In this document: one piece after another, positions 28,077 to 37,282 of the stretch | Numbering within the stretch: the first letter of the stretch is position 1 | How the letters are laid out: every line of letters starts with the position of its first letter | Origin: Trueperella bonasi | Lineage (GTDB): Bacteria; Actinomycetota; Actinomycetes; Actinomycetales; Actinomycetaceae | Direction of reading: 5' to 3' | NCBI RefSeq assembly: GCF_030811535.1 | Contig: NZ_JAUSQX010000001.1 | Span: 1,364,001-1,428,000, forward strand | Length of the DNA stretch: 64,000 nt | Notes under the pieces: model-generated | Told to the model about the DNA's origin: nothing | What the model saw: the letters and a program-made list of their open reading frames with translations, nothing else | Databases searched by the model: none | Made by a program: the position numbers and the translations under genes

Positions 28077-28664
28077 ATGAAATCAACAAGCATGCCGTGG
28101 AAAGATCCGAGATTTGCTATCGGGGTCGCGTTAATTGCGGGCGGAGGCCTAGCGGGTAGCTTTGTGCTGAGCGGAGAAGAATCCGTCGGTTTTCTTCGGG
28201 CGGACCAGCCAATTGCAGCCGGGTCTGTTCTTCAGGAGGGGCAATTCGTGATCGATGAATTACCCGAGCGGATTGGCAGTGGTTACGTGCGTGTAGGTGA
28301 GATTCCTGAAGGCGCTGTGGCGGCTCATTCGATTGCTGAAGGAGAGCTGCTAGCAGGTTCAGCGCTAGGAGGCAGCCACGATAGCGTGGATCTATCGGTG
28401 CCACTGATGGCAGCCCCGCCGGCAAGCACCGGAATTGGTTCGAAGGTAGAGGTGTGGCGGGTGCGTTCGGTTCAGTTCGATTCTGAGGCGCAAGCGCATC
28501 GCATCGCGGATGCAGTTCTCGTCTCGCTGGATTCGCCCGATTCGGTGGGAGTTTCCGGTGTCAACGCACATATTCGGCTTAGCCCTGCCGATGTGCCGGA
28601 GGTTCTCGAAGTGCTCGGCACGCAAGATGGCCTCGTTGTAGTAAGCGAAACGGGAACGCAATGA
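28077..28664 (+). CDS. SAF-domain membrane protein (CpaB/FlgA-like)
   Basis: A 195-residue protein with one N-terminal membrane segment (about 12-31) and an SAF domain (about 38-100: FLRADQPIAAGSVLQEGQFV to AHSIAEGELL), the beta-clip fold found in CpaB and FlgA. The remaining C-terminal part has a beta-rich KVEVWRVRSVQF stretch. It overlaps the following CpaE/MinD-like ATPase gene by 4 nt, so the two probably act together. In pilus systems CpaB and CpaE are partners, but no secretin, pilin or CpaF is encoded in this window. Confidence 0.65.
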   Translation: MKSTSMPWKDPRFAIGVALIAGGGLAGSFVLSGEESVGFLRADQPIAAGSVLQEGQFVIDELPERIGSGYVRVGEIPEGAVAAHSIAEGELLAGSALGGSHDSVDLSVPLMAAPPASTGIGSKVEVWRVRSVQFDSEAQAHRIADAVLVSLDSPDSVGVSGVNAHIRLSPADVPEVLEVLGTQDGLVVVSETGTQ

Positions 28665-29773
28665 TACTCCTGTGCCTTCCCGATCACCTTGATGATGCCC
28701 TGTTGCGGGAGCTTGCCGAATTGGGCGAAGAAGATCTAGTTGCCCGCCGGTGTGCAGATCTCGCCGAAGTCCTAGCTGGGGTAGATGCGGGGCTGGCACG
28801 CTCCGTGCTTCTTTCGGGGGATGAACCCGGCCTTGATCTCAGTGTCACGGCGGCGCTTCACGGTCAAGGGGTGCGCGTTGGGGTTGTTCCGCACGGCCGC
28901 CCTATCTCTGACTTGCGTGCCCTCGGCGTCGAAGTTGTGAGCGAAGGAGAACTCCTCGCATTCGTGCGAAACTCCTCTCGCATTGAAGAAATTCCGGCCA
29001 AGCTGGAGCGTGGCCGCATTATTGCCGTTTGGGGGCCGGGAGGATCGGTGGGCCGTACGGCACTCGTTCGCGACTTAGCTGCACTTGCGCAAGACGTTCT
29101 GGTCGTCGACGCCGATACCCATCGCCCGAGCCTCACTCAGTTATATGGTCTTGAGGAAACATCGGCCATCGTCGCCCTTGCGCGCCACATCGAACGGGGA
29201 AAGAACCCGGACGATCTTGTAGATTCGCTTCTTGTGGATATTCCTGGGAAGTCAGGAGCTGGGCGTCTTTTGGCCGGGCTGAATACCGGGGAACGCTGGC
29301 GCGAATTGCCTCGCGTCGTCGTTGATCGCATGTGGGAAGCTCTAGCTTCGCAGGCCCAAACGGTGCTTGTTGATCTTTCTGGTGGTATGGATTTGCGGCC
29401 CGAACGCGTGGACCGCTATGCTGCAACCCGCTCCGCTCTGGAGGCGGCAGATGTGGTTTTGCACGTGGGCAAGGGAACTCCCGTGGGCTTAAGGCGGTTT
29501 TTGGAACATATCGACGCCGTTGGCCCAGATGCGTCTGGCGATCACGTTGGTGTAGTGATCACTTCCCGGCGCGCGCTGGGAATGGACGGCGGGGCGAAAG
29601 TGCGAGAACTGCTTGCTGATGTTCCCATTCGCTGTGAAATCGTTCGAGGGGATCGCGATAGGCTCGACGAATGCGAGCTTATGGTGAAAGCGATGCCAGC
29701 CTCGTTTCCGAGATCGAAGTATTCCCGTGATGTAAGTGCGCTGTGGGACTCGCTGGCACGCGCGCTGCCCTAG
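28661..29773 (+). CDS. CpaE/MinD-like P-loop ATPase with altered Walker A
   Basis: A 370-residue protein with an N-terminal receiver-like region (about 1-110) and a MinD/ParA-type ATPase part. The Walker A is GPGGSVGRT (about 125-133), so the usual signature lysine and the GKT lysine are replaced by Pro and Arg. The downstream VLVVDADTHRPS, VLVDLSGG and VVITSRR segments keep the fold. Similar GRT variants occur in actinobacterial homologues as far as I recall. ATP hydrolysis is doubtful. It is coupled to the SAF-domain gene (ATGA overlap), suggesting a CpaB-CpaE-like pair at the membrane. Confidence 0.65.
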   Translation: MILLCLPDHLDDALLRELAELGEEDLVARRCADLAEVLAGVDAGLARSVLLSGDEPGLDLSVTAALHGQGVRVGVVPHGRPISDLRALGVEVVSEGELLAFVRNSSRIEEIPAKLERGRIIAVWGPGGSVGRTALVRDLAALAQDVLVVDADTHRPSLTQLYGLEETSAIVALARHIERGKNPDDLVDSLLVDIPGKSGAGRLLAGLNTGERWRELPRVVVDRMWEALASQAQTVLVDLSGGMDLRPERVDRYAATRSALEAADVVLHVGKGTPVGLRRFLEHIDAVGPDASGDHVGVVITSRRALGMDGGAKVRELLADVPIRCEIVRGDRDRLDECELMVKAMPASFPRSKYSRDVSALWDSLARALP

Positions 29774-29800
29774 TTCATCCGTGGATGTTTAGGATGAGGT

Positions 29801-30253
29801 ATGCGTATCTACGTTCCACTTGACCCGTCCGATCTTCGCAGGGAAATTTCACCCCGAACCGTTCACGCTGTCACTGCCCGGTTGAAGAGCGCGGTTCCGG
29901 GGGAAGATCCGGAGGGCTGGGAGATGATTGCAACCCTGGCTGCCGCCGATGATTCTTTGCGTAGGCTAGCGGAGTTTGAGACTCAGGTTTTGCGCCGCAT
30001 CGTGTGCGTTGCTGAGGTGCCTAATTCGGTGCTTGAGGCCGATGACGAATTGCCGACGGCGTGCCGACTGCTCGACCCGGTCTCGTGGGATGACGTGGTG
30101 ACAATCCTCGTTGATGAACCCGGTTCAGAAAAGGTTATCGAGCGTGCAGTGGGCGGTGACGAGAAGGCGTTTATGGCCTCGGGCGATATCGATCTGATGT
30201 GGTACGACGTGGTCGAGCGCAAAATGCTCGCCCGAGAATTAGGCGTTTACTAG
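29801..30253 (+). CDS. DUF6912-like conserved actinobacterial protein
   Basis: A 150-residue soluble protein beginning MRIYVPLDPSDLRRE with a GAGG-type ribosome site. It has an alternating pattern of acidic helices and short strands, ending ...DLMWYDVVERKML. It resembles a small actinobacterial family (DUF6912) found near secA/aroA in several genomes; this is from memory. Function is unknown. It is 27 bp downstream of the CpaE-like gene and may be in the same operon. The convergent sbcC ends 14 bp away. Confidence 0.55.
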   Translation: MRIYVPLDPSDLRREISPRTVHAVTARLKSAVPGEDPEGWEMIATLAAADDSLRRLAEFETQVLRRIVCVAEVPNSVLEADDELPTACRLLDPVSWDDVVTILVDEPGSEKVIERAVGGDEKAFMASGDIDLMWYDVVERKMLARELGVY

Positions 30254-30267
30254 TTAGCCGCAGGATG

Positions 30268-33200
30268 TTAGTTTCCGGCGATGACCCGCATCGTTGACCC
30301 GCCATCTTCAAGAGGGCGCACGCTCACCCGATCGCTGATCATGGACTTCAATTCGTCCACGTGGCTGACGATTCCAACGGTTCTGCCGCCCGTGCGCAGC
30401 TGCCCAAGCGTATCCATGATCGTTTGCAGGTATTCGGAGGAAAGCGAGCCGAAACCTTCGTCGATAATGAGGGTTTCCATCCGGACACCGCCGTTTTCCG
30501 CTTGTACGACCTCCGATAGTGCGAGCGCTAGCGCGAGCGATGTGTAAAACGTTTCGCCGCCTGAAAGTGTTCTGGGTGAGCGGCGGTGATCGCCCTGCGG
30601 GCCGGCGTCGTGGTGGATGACCTCAAGGCCAAGACCGGACTTTCGTTCAGCGCCGGACTCGTCGGTTCGCGCCAGCTCGTATCTGCCGAAGGAAAATTCG
30701 CGTAGGTGTTCGTTCGCGCGGTCCACGATCTGCTCGAATCTGCGCAGGAGCACCCATGTGGAAAGCCGGATCTTGTTGAGCGAAAGGCTGTCAGCCTCGG
30801 CGAGATTCGCTAGACGTACGATCGGCCCAGCCGCATCTGCTTCAGCTTTCCACGCTTTTACCACCTGACGGGTGCGCTCAAGGTGGAGCGCTGCCAACTC
30901 CGCCCGGCTATGTGACAGCGTGTGGGCTTTTTCAGCCTCGCGAAGAGCGCCTTGAGCTTCCGCTTCCTTTGCCTTGGCACTTGCAACATCCGGTTGTTCT
31001 TCGCCGGTAATCTCGGCAAAGCGCGCAAGGGCAAGCTGGGCCTCGATTGCCGCGGTTTCGCGTCCGTACTTTTCTACACTCGCCTTTAGTTCCGTCAAGC
31101 GTTGAGCATCCAGATGTGCTGCATGCGCCTCGGCCTCCGTCACGTCGCTCAGCTCGAGAGATTCCTGGGCGGCCTTCCTCGTGACCTCGGCGTGGCGTGC
31201 ATGCTCTGCGACTTTTTCAGCGAAAGCTTTTAGCTGCCCGAGATCGGAGCGTTGAGTATCCATGGATTCGCGCAGGGCTGCGATGGAAGGAGCATCACCG
31301 CGAGCATCAGCCACCGCCTGCTCATCCCGGGTAAACCCTTCGCTTGCGTTCTTGATCCTTTCCACGAGCGAGCTGTGTTCTTCGCGTTTTGCGTTGAGGT
31401 TCGTGCGCTGTTCCTCGGTTGCAGCAACCAATGCATCGAGTTTGCCGTTGAGTTCTAGCGCAGTGTCCGCTGCCGCATTGGCGTCAGCCAGTTTCGCTTT
31501 CGTATCGGCGACGGCGGCTGAAAGTTCCTCTTTTGTTGCATCGTTGACCTGACTTTCGAAGGTTTGAACTTGCCCCTTTAGCCGTGCGACTTCCTCATTT
31601 GCTTCCTGGAGCTTGAGACTGAGAGGTTCGAGTGCCTTTTCTGCCGCCTGAACATCTTGTAGGGTTGCCGCCTCATCACCCGGCTGAGCTGGCTTGGGAT
31701 GTTCTGTAGAGCCACACACCGGGCACTCTTTCCCGTCGTCTAGATCAGCTGCGAGGTTTGCGGCACTCGAACGCCGCCAGGCCGCTGTGATTGAAGCGAG
31801 AAATTCCTGCTGGGTTCCGTGTTTTTCAAGAATGATCGTTCCCTCTTTTTGCGCTACGGCGAGCTCGTTGCGCAATGATTCGAGCCGTGTTACCCGTTCG
31901 TGTTGTTCGACCAACGCTTTGCGATGAGCTTCGAGCGCTGGGATCTTATCGGCGCGCTCGCGTGCATGAGTTATTTCAGATTCCAGCTGCTCTTTCTGCT
32001 TGGGGAAGGCGTCGATATCGATAGCCATTTTCTCGATTTGGGCCGCAAGCTTGCGCCCGGAGTCGTGAAGGTCCTTCAGGGCGGTTTCTCGATCGGCCAA
32101 GGTGACTTCAAGTTCGGCAATGGGTTTAAGTTCACCGATCTGCGATGTTAATTTGCTGATTGCGCTTTCGCAGCCGCGAATTAGGGTTTCGGCGGGTTCG
32201 ATGAGATCGCGATCGGCTTCGATTGCGTCGGCTAGGCGCGTTCGTTCATCTTTCACCGGAACGACGCCGGCTGGTAGACCGAGCTTTGCCGAGTCGAGAT
32301 CCTCGCGAGCTCGCTTTGCGATTCCTAGCCGATCGACGGCGGTGGCAACCGTTTCGTGAAGGGCAATCTTTTGCTGCTTTGCCACGATCTCATCTTTTTG
32401 CGCTTCTAATTCTTTTTGTTTGCAAAGCAAGCGCTGGCGATCTTCGAGTGTTTTCGCGAGTTCTTCTTCGGCTTGGCGCACTCTAGTTAGCGCTTCAGCG
32501 TTTTCTCTTAGCCGGGTGGCCGTCGCTTTAGCTTCCACAGAGCGCGTCGCGAGTAGTTCGTTAATCTTGGACATCTTAGCGAGCGGCCCGTGATCGTCGG
32601 CGTCGATGAACTTGAGCGTCGCCGCGCCGGGAAATTCTTGTTCGAGTCCATCAATATCTGCCCACCCATGAAGCGCTCGGGTGGCTTGATTCCCAGCTTC
32701 GTCTACCTTTTTCATGGCGAAGCGAGCCTTCTCGGTGAGCGCCCGAGTGAAAGTGCGGTAGTCCGTCGTCGCAAATAGGGTTTCAAGAAGCCCCGAGCGC
32801 TCACTCGAGCTAAGGCGGAGGAACTGCGCGAATTCCCCCTGCGGCAAAACCACTGTTTGCACGAACTGCTCACGGGTGAGAGCGAGCAGTTTGCTCAGTT
32901 CTGTCCCAACGTCCCGTGCGCCGCTTGCGAGTACTTCGCCCGCGTCCCACTCACGTGCGTCAACGGCCGATTCGGAGAGCTTCCACAGGGTTGCGGTGCT
33001 GTTAACAGGTGTAGTGCCGGTGCCGCGCTTTTTCTTCCTCGTCCATGCCGGGCTTCGCCGAACTCGAAAAACGCCGGATGGAATCGTGAAGACGAGATCG
33101 GAAAACGACGGCGTGGAATCATCGGCATGCGCGGAGCGAATACGCGAATCATCGGATTCTTCGCCCGCCACTTTCCCGTAGAGCGCGAAAACTATCGCAT

Positions 33201-33336
33201 CGATGATCGACGATTTCCCCGAGCCCGTCGGGCCTTCAAACAGGAAGAGGCCGCTTGCAGTGAGTTCGTCGAAATCAATACTGTGGGTGCCAGGGAAGGG
33301 CCCAAGCGCGCTGAACGTCAAATAGCGAAACTGCAT
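30268..33336 (-). CDS. sbcC: Exonuclease subunit SbcC
   Basis: The SMC-like ATPase (1022 aa) of the SbcCD nuclease, which cuts hairpins and DNA ends. The N-terminus has Walker A GPTGSGKSS, followed by a long coiled coil, a zinc hook CPVCGSTEHPKPA in the middle, and a C-terminal half with the ABC signature LSGGETFYTSLALALALS and Walker B TLIIDEGFGSL. The start at 33336 overlaps the sbcD stop (TAATG); an ATG seven codons upstream lies within sbcD and is rejected. The second half of the coiled coil is unusually rich in Ala/Glu. Confidence 0.94.
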   Translation of the reverse strand: MQFRYLTFSALGPFPGTHSIDFDELTASGLFLFEGPTGSGKSSIIDAIVFALYGKVAGEESDDSRIRSAHADDSTPSFSDLVFTIPSGVFRVRRSPAWTRKKKRGTGTTPVNSTATLWKLSESAVDAREWDAGEVLASGARDVGTELSKLLALTREQFVQTVVLPQGEFAQFLRLSSSERSGLLETLFATTDYRTFTRALTEKARFAMKKVDEAGNQATRALHGWADIDGLEQEFPGAATLKFIDADDHGPLAKMSKINELLATRSVEAKATATRLRENAEALTRVRQAEEELAKTLEDRQRLLCKQKELEAQKDEIVAKQQKIALHETVATAVDRLGIAKRAREDLDSAKLGLPAGVVPVKDERTRLADAIEADRDLIEPAETLIRGCESAISKLTSQIGELKPIAELEVTLADRETALKDLHDSGRKLAAQIEKMAIDIDAFPKQKEQLESEITHARERADKIPALEAHRKALVEQHERVTRLESLRNELAVAQKEGTIILEKHGTQQEFLASITAAWRRSSAANLAADLDDGKECPVCGSTEHPKPAQPGDEAATLQDVQAAEKALEPLSLKLQEANEEVARLKGQVQTFESQVNDATKEELSAAVADTKAKLADANAAADTALELNGKLDALVAATEEQRTNLNAKREEHSSLVERIKNASEGFTRDEQAVADARGDAPSIAALRESMDTQRSDLGQLKAFAEKVAEHARHAEVTRKAAQESLELSDVTEAEAHAAHLDAQRLTELKASVEKYGRETAAIEAQLALARFAEITGEEQPDVASAKAKEAEAQGALREAEKAHTLSHSRAELAALHLERTRQVVKAWKAEADAAGPIVRLANLAEADSLSLNKIRLSTWVLLRRFEQIVDRANEHLREFSFGRYELARTDESGAERKSGLGLEVIHHDAGPQGDHRRSPRTLSGGETFYTSLALALALSEVVQAENGGVRMETLIIDEGFGSLSSEYLQTIMDTLGQLRTGGRTVGIVSHVDELKSMISDRVSVRPLEDGGSTMRVIAGN

Positions 33337-34529
33337 TATGCCCCAACTTTCTCCCACGTCTCACGGATGAGATCGAGCTCGGCATCGGTCAATTCGCGGC
33401 CACCGGAAGCTTCAAAAAACTCTCGAAGAACAGCAAGCGGTTCCGTTCGAATGGCTTCCAGCTCGGCAATGGACACTGCGGTAGCTTCTGTTACATGCTG
33501 GTGTTCGAGCACGTACGGAAACTTCTGGGTGAGCTTGGCAAAAAGGTTGGACGGCCGGTCCGGATCCGTGACGCGAATGCGCAGGAAATGCCCGCGATAC
33601 TCATCGAACTTCGCCGACAGCAGTTCCTCGAGGGTTCCCTCGATCGTGGCAAGTTTTCGATAGATGGGCGCGGGCACTAGCGTGATCGGAACATCCGCCT
33701 GAGTATCAACAATGACCGAGGACTTCACGTGGTTTTCTTCCGAGAATGAGAACGGGATTGGCGAGCCCGAATAGCGCATGAGTGGCCCGTTTCCGCCAAC
33801 CTTCTGCGGCCCGTGAAGATGGCCGAGCGCAACGTAATCCACGCCCGGAATATCAAACAGCGAAGCCGCCACGTTCGCCGCGCCGCCCACCGTGATATCG
33901 CGTTCGGAACCAGTCTCCTGCGCGCCCGTGACGAAGGAATGCGACATGACGACGACGAACGGGTTGTCCGCGACGCTAGCGTCACCTTTACGCCGTGTAT
34001 CCTTAGCGCTAAGTCCGCGTGAAGCGAGATCGGCTTCAATGCGGTTCAGCACTTCGCCAAGCACGGCGGTGTGGCTGCGTGCCAAGGGCTCGGCAGGATT
34101 GTTGGCGAGCCGCCCCCGTTCCGAATCGGGATCCAGATAGGGGATCGGATAGACCAAGGCACCTAAATCGCCGTCGTGATCATAAAGCGGCACAGGAACG
34201 TGGGAGTGCAACGAATCCGTATAGAAATAAAGCCCTTCACGCATGAGCCGCGAACCAAAGCCGAGCCGTTTTGGCGAATCATGATTGCCCGATGTGACGA
34301 TCACGTTCGTGTGTTCGAGTGCCCGTTCTAGAGTATCCGCAAGAAGATCGACCATGTGCACGGGTGGAATCCCGCGGTCATACACATCGCCGGATACCAG
34401 CAGCGCGTCGATGTTCTCGGTGGCGACCAGATCGACGACGTGATCCGCCCAGGCTTCGAACGCTGGCGTCAGATCAGCGCCGTGAAGCGTGCGGCCCAGA
34501 TGCCAGTCGGCGGTGTGTAAAAATCTCAT
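33336..34529 (-). CDS. sbcD: Exonuclease subunit SbcD
   Basis: The calcineurin-like metallophosphoesterase subunit (397 aa) of SbcCD. Metal-binding motifs are HTADWHLG, GDVYDRG, TSGNHDSPKRLG, MSHSF and GHLHGPQ. It lies just upstream of sbcC with overlapping codons. The start has no Shine-Dalgarno sequence; GATAGT ends 8 nt before the ATG, so the mRNA may be leaderless. hisN lies 31 bp upstream on the same strand. Confidence 0.94.
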   Translation of the reverse strand: MRFLHTADWHLGRTLHGADLTPAFEAWADHVVDLVATENIDALLVSGDVYDRGIPPVHMVDLLADTLERALEHTNVIVTSGNHDSPKRLGFGSRLMREGLYFYTDSLHSHVPVPLYDHDGDLGALVYPIPYLDPDSERGRLANNPAEPLARSHTAVLGEVLNRIEADLASRGLSAKDTRRKGDASVADNPFVVVMSHSFVTGAQETGSERDITVGGAANVAASLFDIPGVDYVALGHLHGPQKVGGNGPLMRYSGSPIPFSFSEENHVKSSVIVDTQADVPITLVPAPIYRKLATIEGTLEELLSAKFDEYRGHFLRIRVTDPDRPSNLFAKLTQKFPYVLEHQHVTEATAVSIAELEAIRTEPLAVLREFFEASGGRELTDAELDLIRETWEKVGA

Positions 34530-34560
34530 GTTCCAACACTATCGCCGGGGTCCGACACCG

Positions 34561-35364
34561 CTACTCGTCGTCGCGGATCGAACCCAAAATTTCCAAGGCT
34601 GCCTTGTGAAGATGGTCGTTTGTCGCAAGCGCGTTGCCGCCCCACGGGCCGTCTTCGCCGTCTAGGGAGGTGAATCGGCCGCCCGCCTCCGTCACGATAG
34701 GCGCGATCGCCGCCATGTCGTACAGTTCGAGTTCGGGTTCGGCCGCAATATCTACAGCGCCCTCGGCAACCAGCATGTAGGACCAAAAGTCTCCGTAGGC
34801 GCGCGTGCGCCAACAGCTTTGTGCAAGCCTGAGGAAGCTACGGAGCTGATTGCGTTCGCTCCATCCGCCGAGCGATGAATAGGACAGCGAGGAATCCTCA
34901 ATTCGCCCAACATTCGATACTTTGAGGCGGCGCGCACTTGTGGCTGACCGGCCGTTGTACGCGCCTAAGCCTTTGGCCGCATACCAGCGTTGCTTGAGCG
35001 CTGGAGCCGATACGATTCCGAGAACGATTTCGCCCTGCTCTTCGAGAGCAATCAGGGTTGCCCACACGGGCACGCCACGCACGTAGTTCTTCGTGCCGTC
35101 GATCGGATCAATGATCCAACGCCTCCCCGAAAGACCTGTTTCTCCTTCTTCTTCACCGAGAATCGCGTCACGGGAGCGGAACTGGCCCAGCATGTCACGG
35201 ATGATGCGTTCGGCGCCCCGATCGGCGTCGGACACCGGGGTCATATCCGGTTTTGTTTCAACCGCTAGATCCGAGGCTCGAAAACGTTCCATCGTGAAAA
35301 CGTCCACACGATCAGCAATTCCTAGTGCAACTTGAAGATCGGCAGAAAGGCGTGCAGTGTTCAT
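34561..35364 (-). CDS. hisN: Histidinol-phosphatase, inositol-monophosphatase family
   Basis: This 267-residue member of the lithium-sensitive phosphatase family has the metal-binding motifs GEEEG, WIIDPIDGTKNYVRG and LELYDMAAIAPIVTEAGG. The short spacing and sequence around these sites agree with actinobacterial HisN, which removes phosphate from histidinol phosphate. The start is set at the ATG at 35364 because TAGAAT (35377-35372, minus strand) ends 7 nt upstream; two ATG codons at 35370 and 35373 fall inside that spacer. An inositol or PAP phosphatase role cannot be excluded. Confidence 0.82.
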   Translation of the reverse strand: MNTARLSADLQVALGIADRVDVFTMERFRASDLAVETKPDMTPVSDADRGAERIIRDMLGQFRSRDAILGEEEGETGLSGRRWIIDPIDGTKNYVRGVPVWATLIALEEQGEIVLGIVSAPALKQRWYAAKGLGAYNGRSATSARRLKVSNVGRIEDSSLSYSSLGGWSERNQLRSFLRLAQSCWRTRAYGDFWSYMLVAEGAVDIAAEPELELYDMAAIAPIVTEAGGRFTSLDGEDGPWGGNALATNDHLHKAALEILGSIRDDE

Positions 35365-35371
35365 ACTCATC

Positions 35372-35425
35372 ATTCTAGCTTTTTATTGCTTCTTATTTTT
35401 CTTATTCTTTTTATTTTTATTAAAA
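35372..35425 (-). promoter_or_regulatory. hisN promoter with A-rich upstream tract
   Basis: On the minus strand the -10-like TAGAAT (35377-35372) is preceded by a long A-rich tract, seen on the plus strand as a T-rich run at about 35379-35425. Such tracts can act as UP elements. It is the most AT-rich stretch in this part of the window. No clear -35 is seen. Confidence 0.35.
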
Positions 35426-35570
35426 CTCTGAATCTGGAGGTAGGGGTTCAGAATCTTCCGCATTTTCTTGCGAGAGGTGGACCATACGGGTATGAACCTG
35501 AGAATGAGAGCTAAGTCCGAACCGGCTGATAATGTTACCTATGGAATTCGGTTTTCAGGAAAGGAAAGAC

Positions 35571-36731
35571 GTGGAGCCGATCTACACGCCGTCGAACTAC
35601 ATCGATTTCTTGAACTCAGAACATGGGCGCCCGGCCTATGCCGCCTTGCAGAAAGCGCTGGACCACGTACGCCCCTACGCGTTGCGAGCAACAATCGCGG
35701 TGGTTGTTGCACTCGTACTAACCTTCGGCGGTTTCTTTGCGTTTCAGAAGTGGTGGGGCGCTATCGCGATCATTCCGGCGATTTACTTCGTCGTCGTCTA
35801 TTTCCGGGAAAATGAGGCAGTGAGCAAGGCACACAAAGTTTTTCGCCGGGAACTACTGTTTTTCTTTTTCGGGGAAGAAAGCACGCGACGCAACGAGCGC
35901 TTTGACCGTCCTAACGAGTTCGTGAAGAGCCTAGACGACGTCGTTGGTTACAGCGCAACCGTCAAAACCGATCTAGGAAAATACGGGCAGGTTTACGCCG
36001 TCGACGTCGAGCGTGAACGTTACGAAGAATCAGACGGTAAATCTCAACGAGATATCAAGACGACGAAAGAGAACGGGCATGCGGTACGCCTTCCGTACCA
36101 GTCCCTCGTGCGCTCTAAAAGGGCATCCTTTTTCTTTAATGATCGAAAAACTTTCTTGGATGGATTCTCGCTGTCCGGGCGCACCCGGCGCTCTTTCGAT
36201 TTGACCGACACCGAGCTAAACGAGTGGTTCGACGTCTCAGTGGGGGGTCTGAAAGACCTATTTGTGGAAAACCCTGACGAGCAGCAGTTCTGGACCCGGA
36301 TCATGTCCCCCTATTTCGAACAAGTTATCAAAGCGCTCGTCGCCAAATATGGGCGTATGAATATTTCGATTAATGATGGCTATTTCTATATCAACGTCGA
36401 ACGCAGGGCCCCCGGGTTTGACAGCGTTGACTTCGGGAAAATGGACAAGCGCTATCTATCGAGAGTTTGGCTCTCAAACCACGAGGGTAACCTGCAGGAA
36501 GGGCATGTGCATCCCAACAAGGTCATCCCCTATCTGTATCGGCTTTTCCTCAACAGAATCATGCATGCGATGACCATATACTTCTTGATGGATTCCCAAC
36601 ACGTCAGTAATGAAGAGCGGGAAGAAGCCAAGTGGGTTCTCGATTACGTCGTCAGCCAGTTCCATGCGATTGATACACAAGCTATGGAAGACCAGTTCAA
36701 AATGATTCGAGAGGGAGTAAGAAATGTTTAA
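35571..36731 (+). CDS. DUF3137-like membrane protein
   Basis: A 386-residue protein with two adjacent membrane helices (about 40-80: IAVVVALVLTFGGFFAF and IAIIPAIYFVVVYF) and a large cytoplasmic domain with conserved-looking segments SFDLTDTELNEWFDVS, VENPDEQQFWTRIMSP and GYFYINVERRAPGF. It resembles the DUF3137 family, often found next to LemA genes. The GTG at 35571 follows AGGAAAGGA; ATG codons at 35532 and 35541 are possible alternatives, the latter if leaderless. It overlaps the next gene by 8 nt. Function unknown; Arg-rich and acidic patches suggest protein contacts. Confidence 0.6.
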   Translation: MEPIYTPSNYIDFLNSEHGRPAYAALQKALDHVRPYALRATIAVVVALVLTFGGFFAFQKWWGAIAIIPAIYFVVVYFRENEAVSKAHKVFRRELLFFFFGEESTRRNERFDRPNEFVKSLDDVVGYSATVKTDLGKYGQVYAVDVERERYEESDGKSQRDIKTTKENGHAVRLPYQSLVRSKRASFFFNDRKTFLDGFSLSGRTRRSFDLTDTELNEWFDVSVGGLKDLFVENPDEQQFWTRIMSPYFEQVIKALVAKYGRMNISINDGYFYINVERRAPGFDSVDFGKMDKRYLSRVWLSNHEGNLQEGHVHPNKVIPYLYRLFLNRIMHAMTIYFLMDSQHVSNEEREEAKWVLDYVVSQFHAIDTQAMEDQFKMIREGVRNV

Positions 36732-37275
36732 AGACGTGCTCAAGGCTGTCAATAGAATTAAGGGAGAAGTCTTTCGCGAAACAGATAAACACGTGGATAC
36801 GTTTTCACGTAATGTTTCGTCCGGGATTAGGTCCGGGATATCAGGCTTAGCTTCCAATGCGCGTAACCAAGCGATGGACTCGGTGAAGGACGCCGTGGTT
36901 GGCAAAGCCAAGAGCTATACCGATTACCTTTTTCAGGTGGATAAGGTGATCCATGAGGAGGATGCACGCAAGCTCGGCATCACCGCGCGCGAACTTATTT
37001 CGACGCCGAAGAGCGAGCTTTCTGCACGGCTCGGCGTTCCAGAAGAGCAGCTGACGCCCTACTCGGAAAGCGAGGAATCGCCAGCAGCTATCACGGTGGG
37101 CAAGCTGAAGGACATCAACGAGCGCACGGAGAAAGAGGCTAAGGCTCGGCGCGAACAGGCAGAGTACTTGCGCATGGAGCTTTCTGAATTCGACAAGCTT
37201 ACACTGCAAGAACAGGCTGACAAGCTCGGGATGACTTTAGAAAGTCTGCGCGAGGAACGCGCCCTCATTTTCTAG
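36724..37275 (+). CDS. Hypothetical helical protein between DUF3137 and LemA genes
   Basis: A soluble 183-residue protein without membrane segments or signal peptide. The N-terminal 60 residues are amphipathic helix, a middle block LGITARELISTPKSELSARLG resembles a small helical domain, and 120-175 is strongly charged (KDINERTEKEAKARREQAEY), probably coiled coil. Two segments share a pattern: ARKLGITARELISTPKSEL and ADKLGMTLESLREERAL. I do not recognise a family. It overlaps the upstream gene by 8 nt and lies 7 bp before lemA, so it is likely a partner in the same membrane complex. Confidence 0.6.
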   Translation: MFKDVLKAVNRIKGEVFRETDKHVDTFSRNVSSGIRSGISGLASNARNQAMDSVKDAVVGKAKSYTDYLFQVDKVIHEEDARKLGITARELISTPKSELSARLGVPEEQLTPYSESEESPAAITVGKLKDINERTEKEAKARREQAEYLRMELSEFDKLTLQEQADKLGMTLESLREERALIF

Positions 37276-37282
37276 GAGCACC

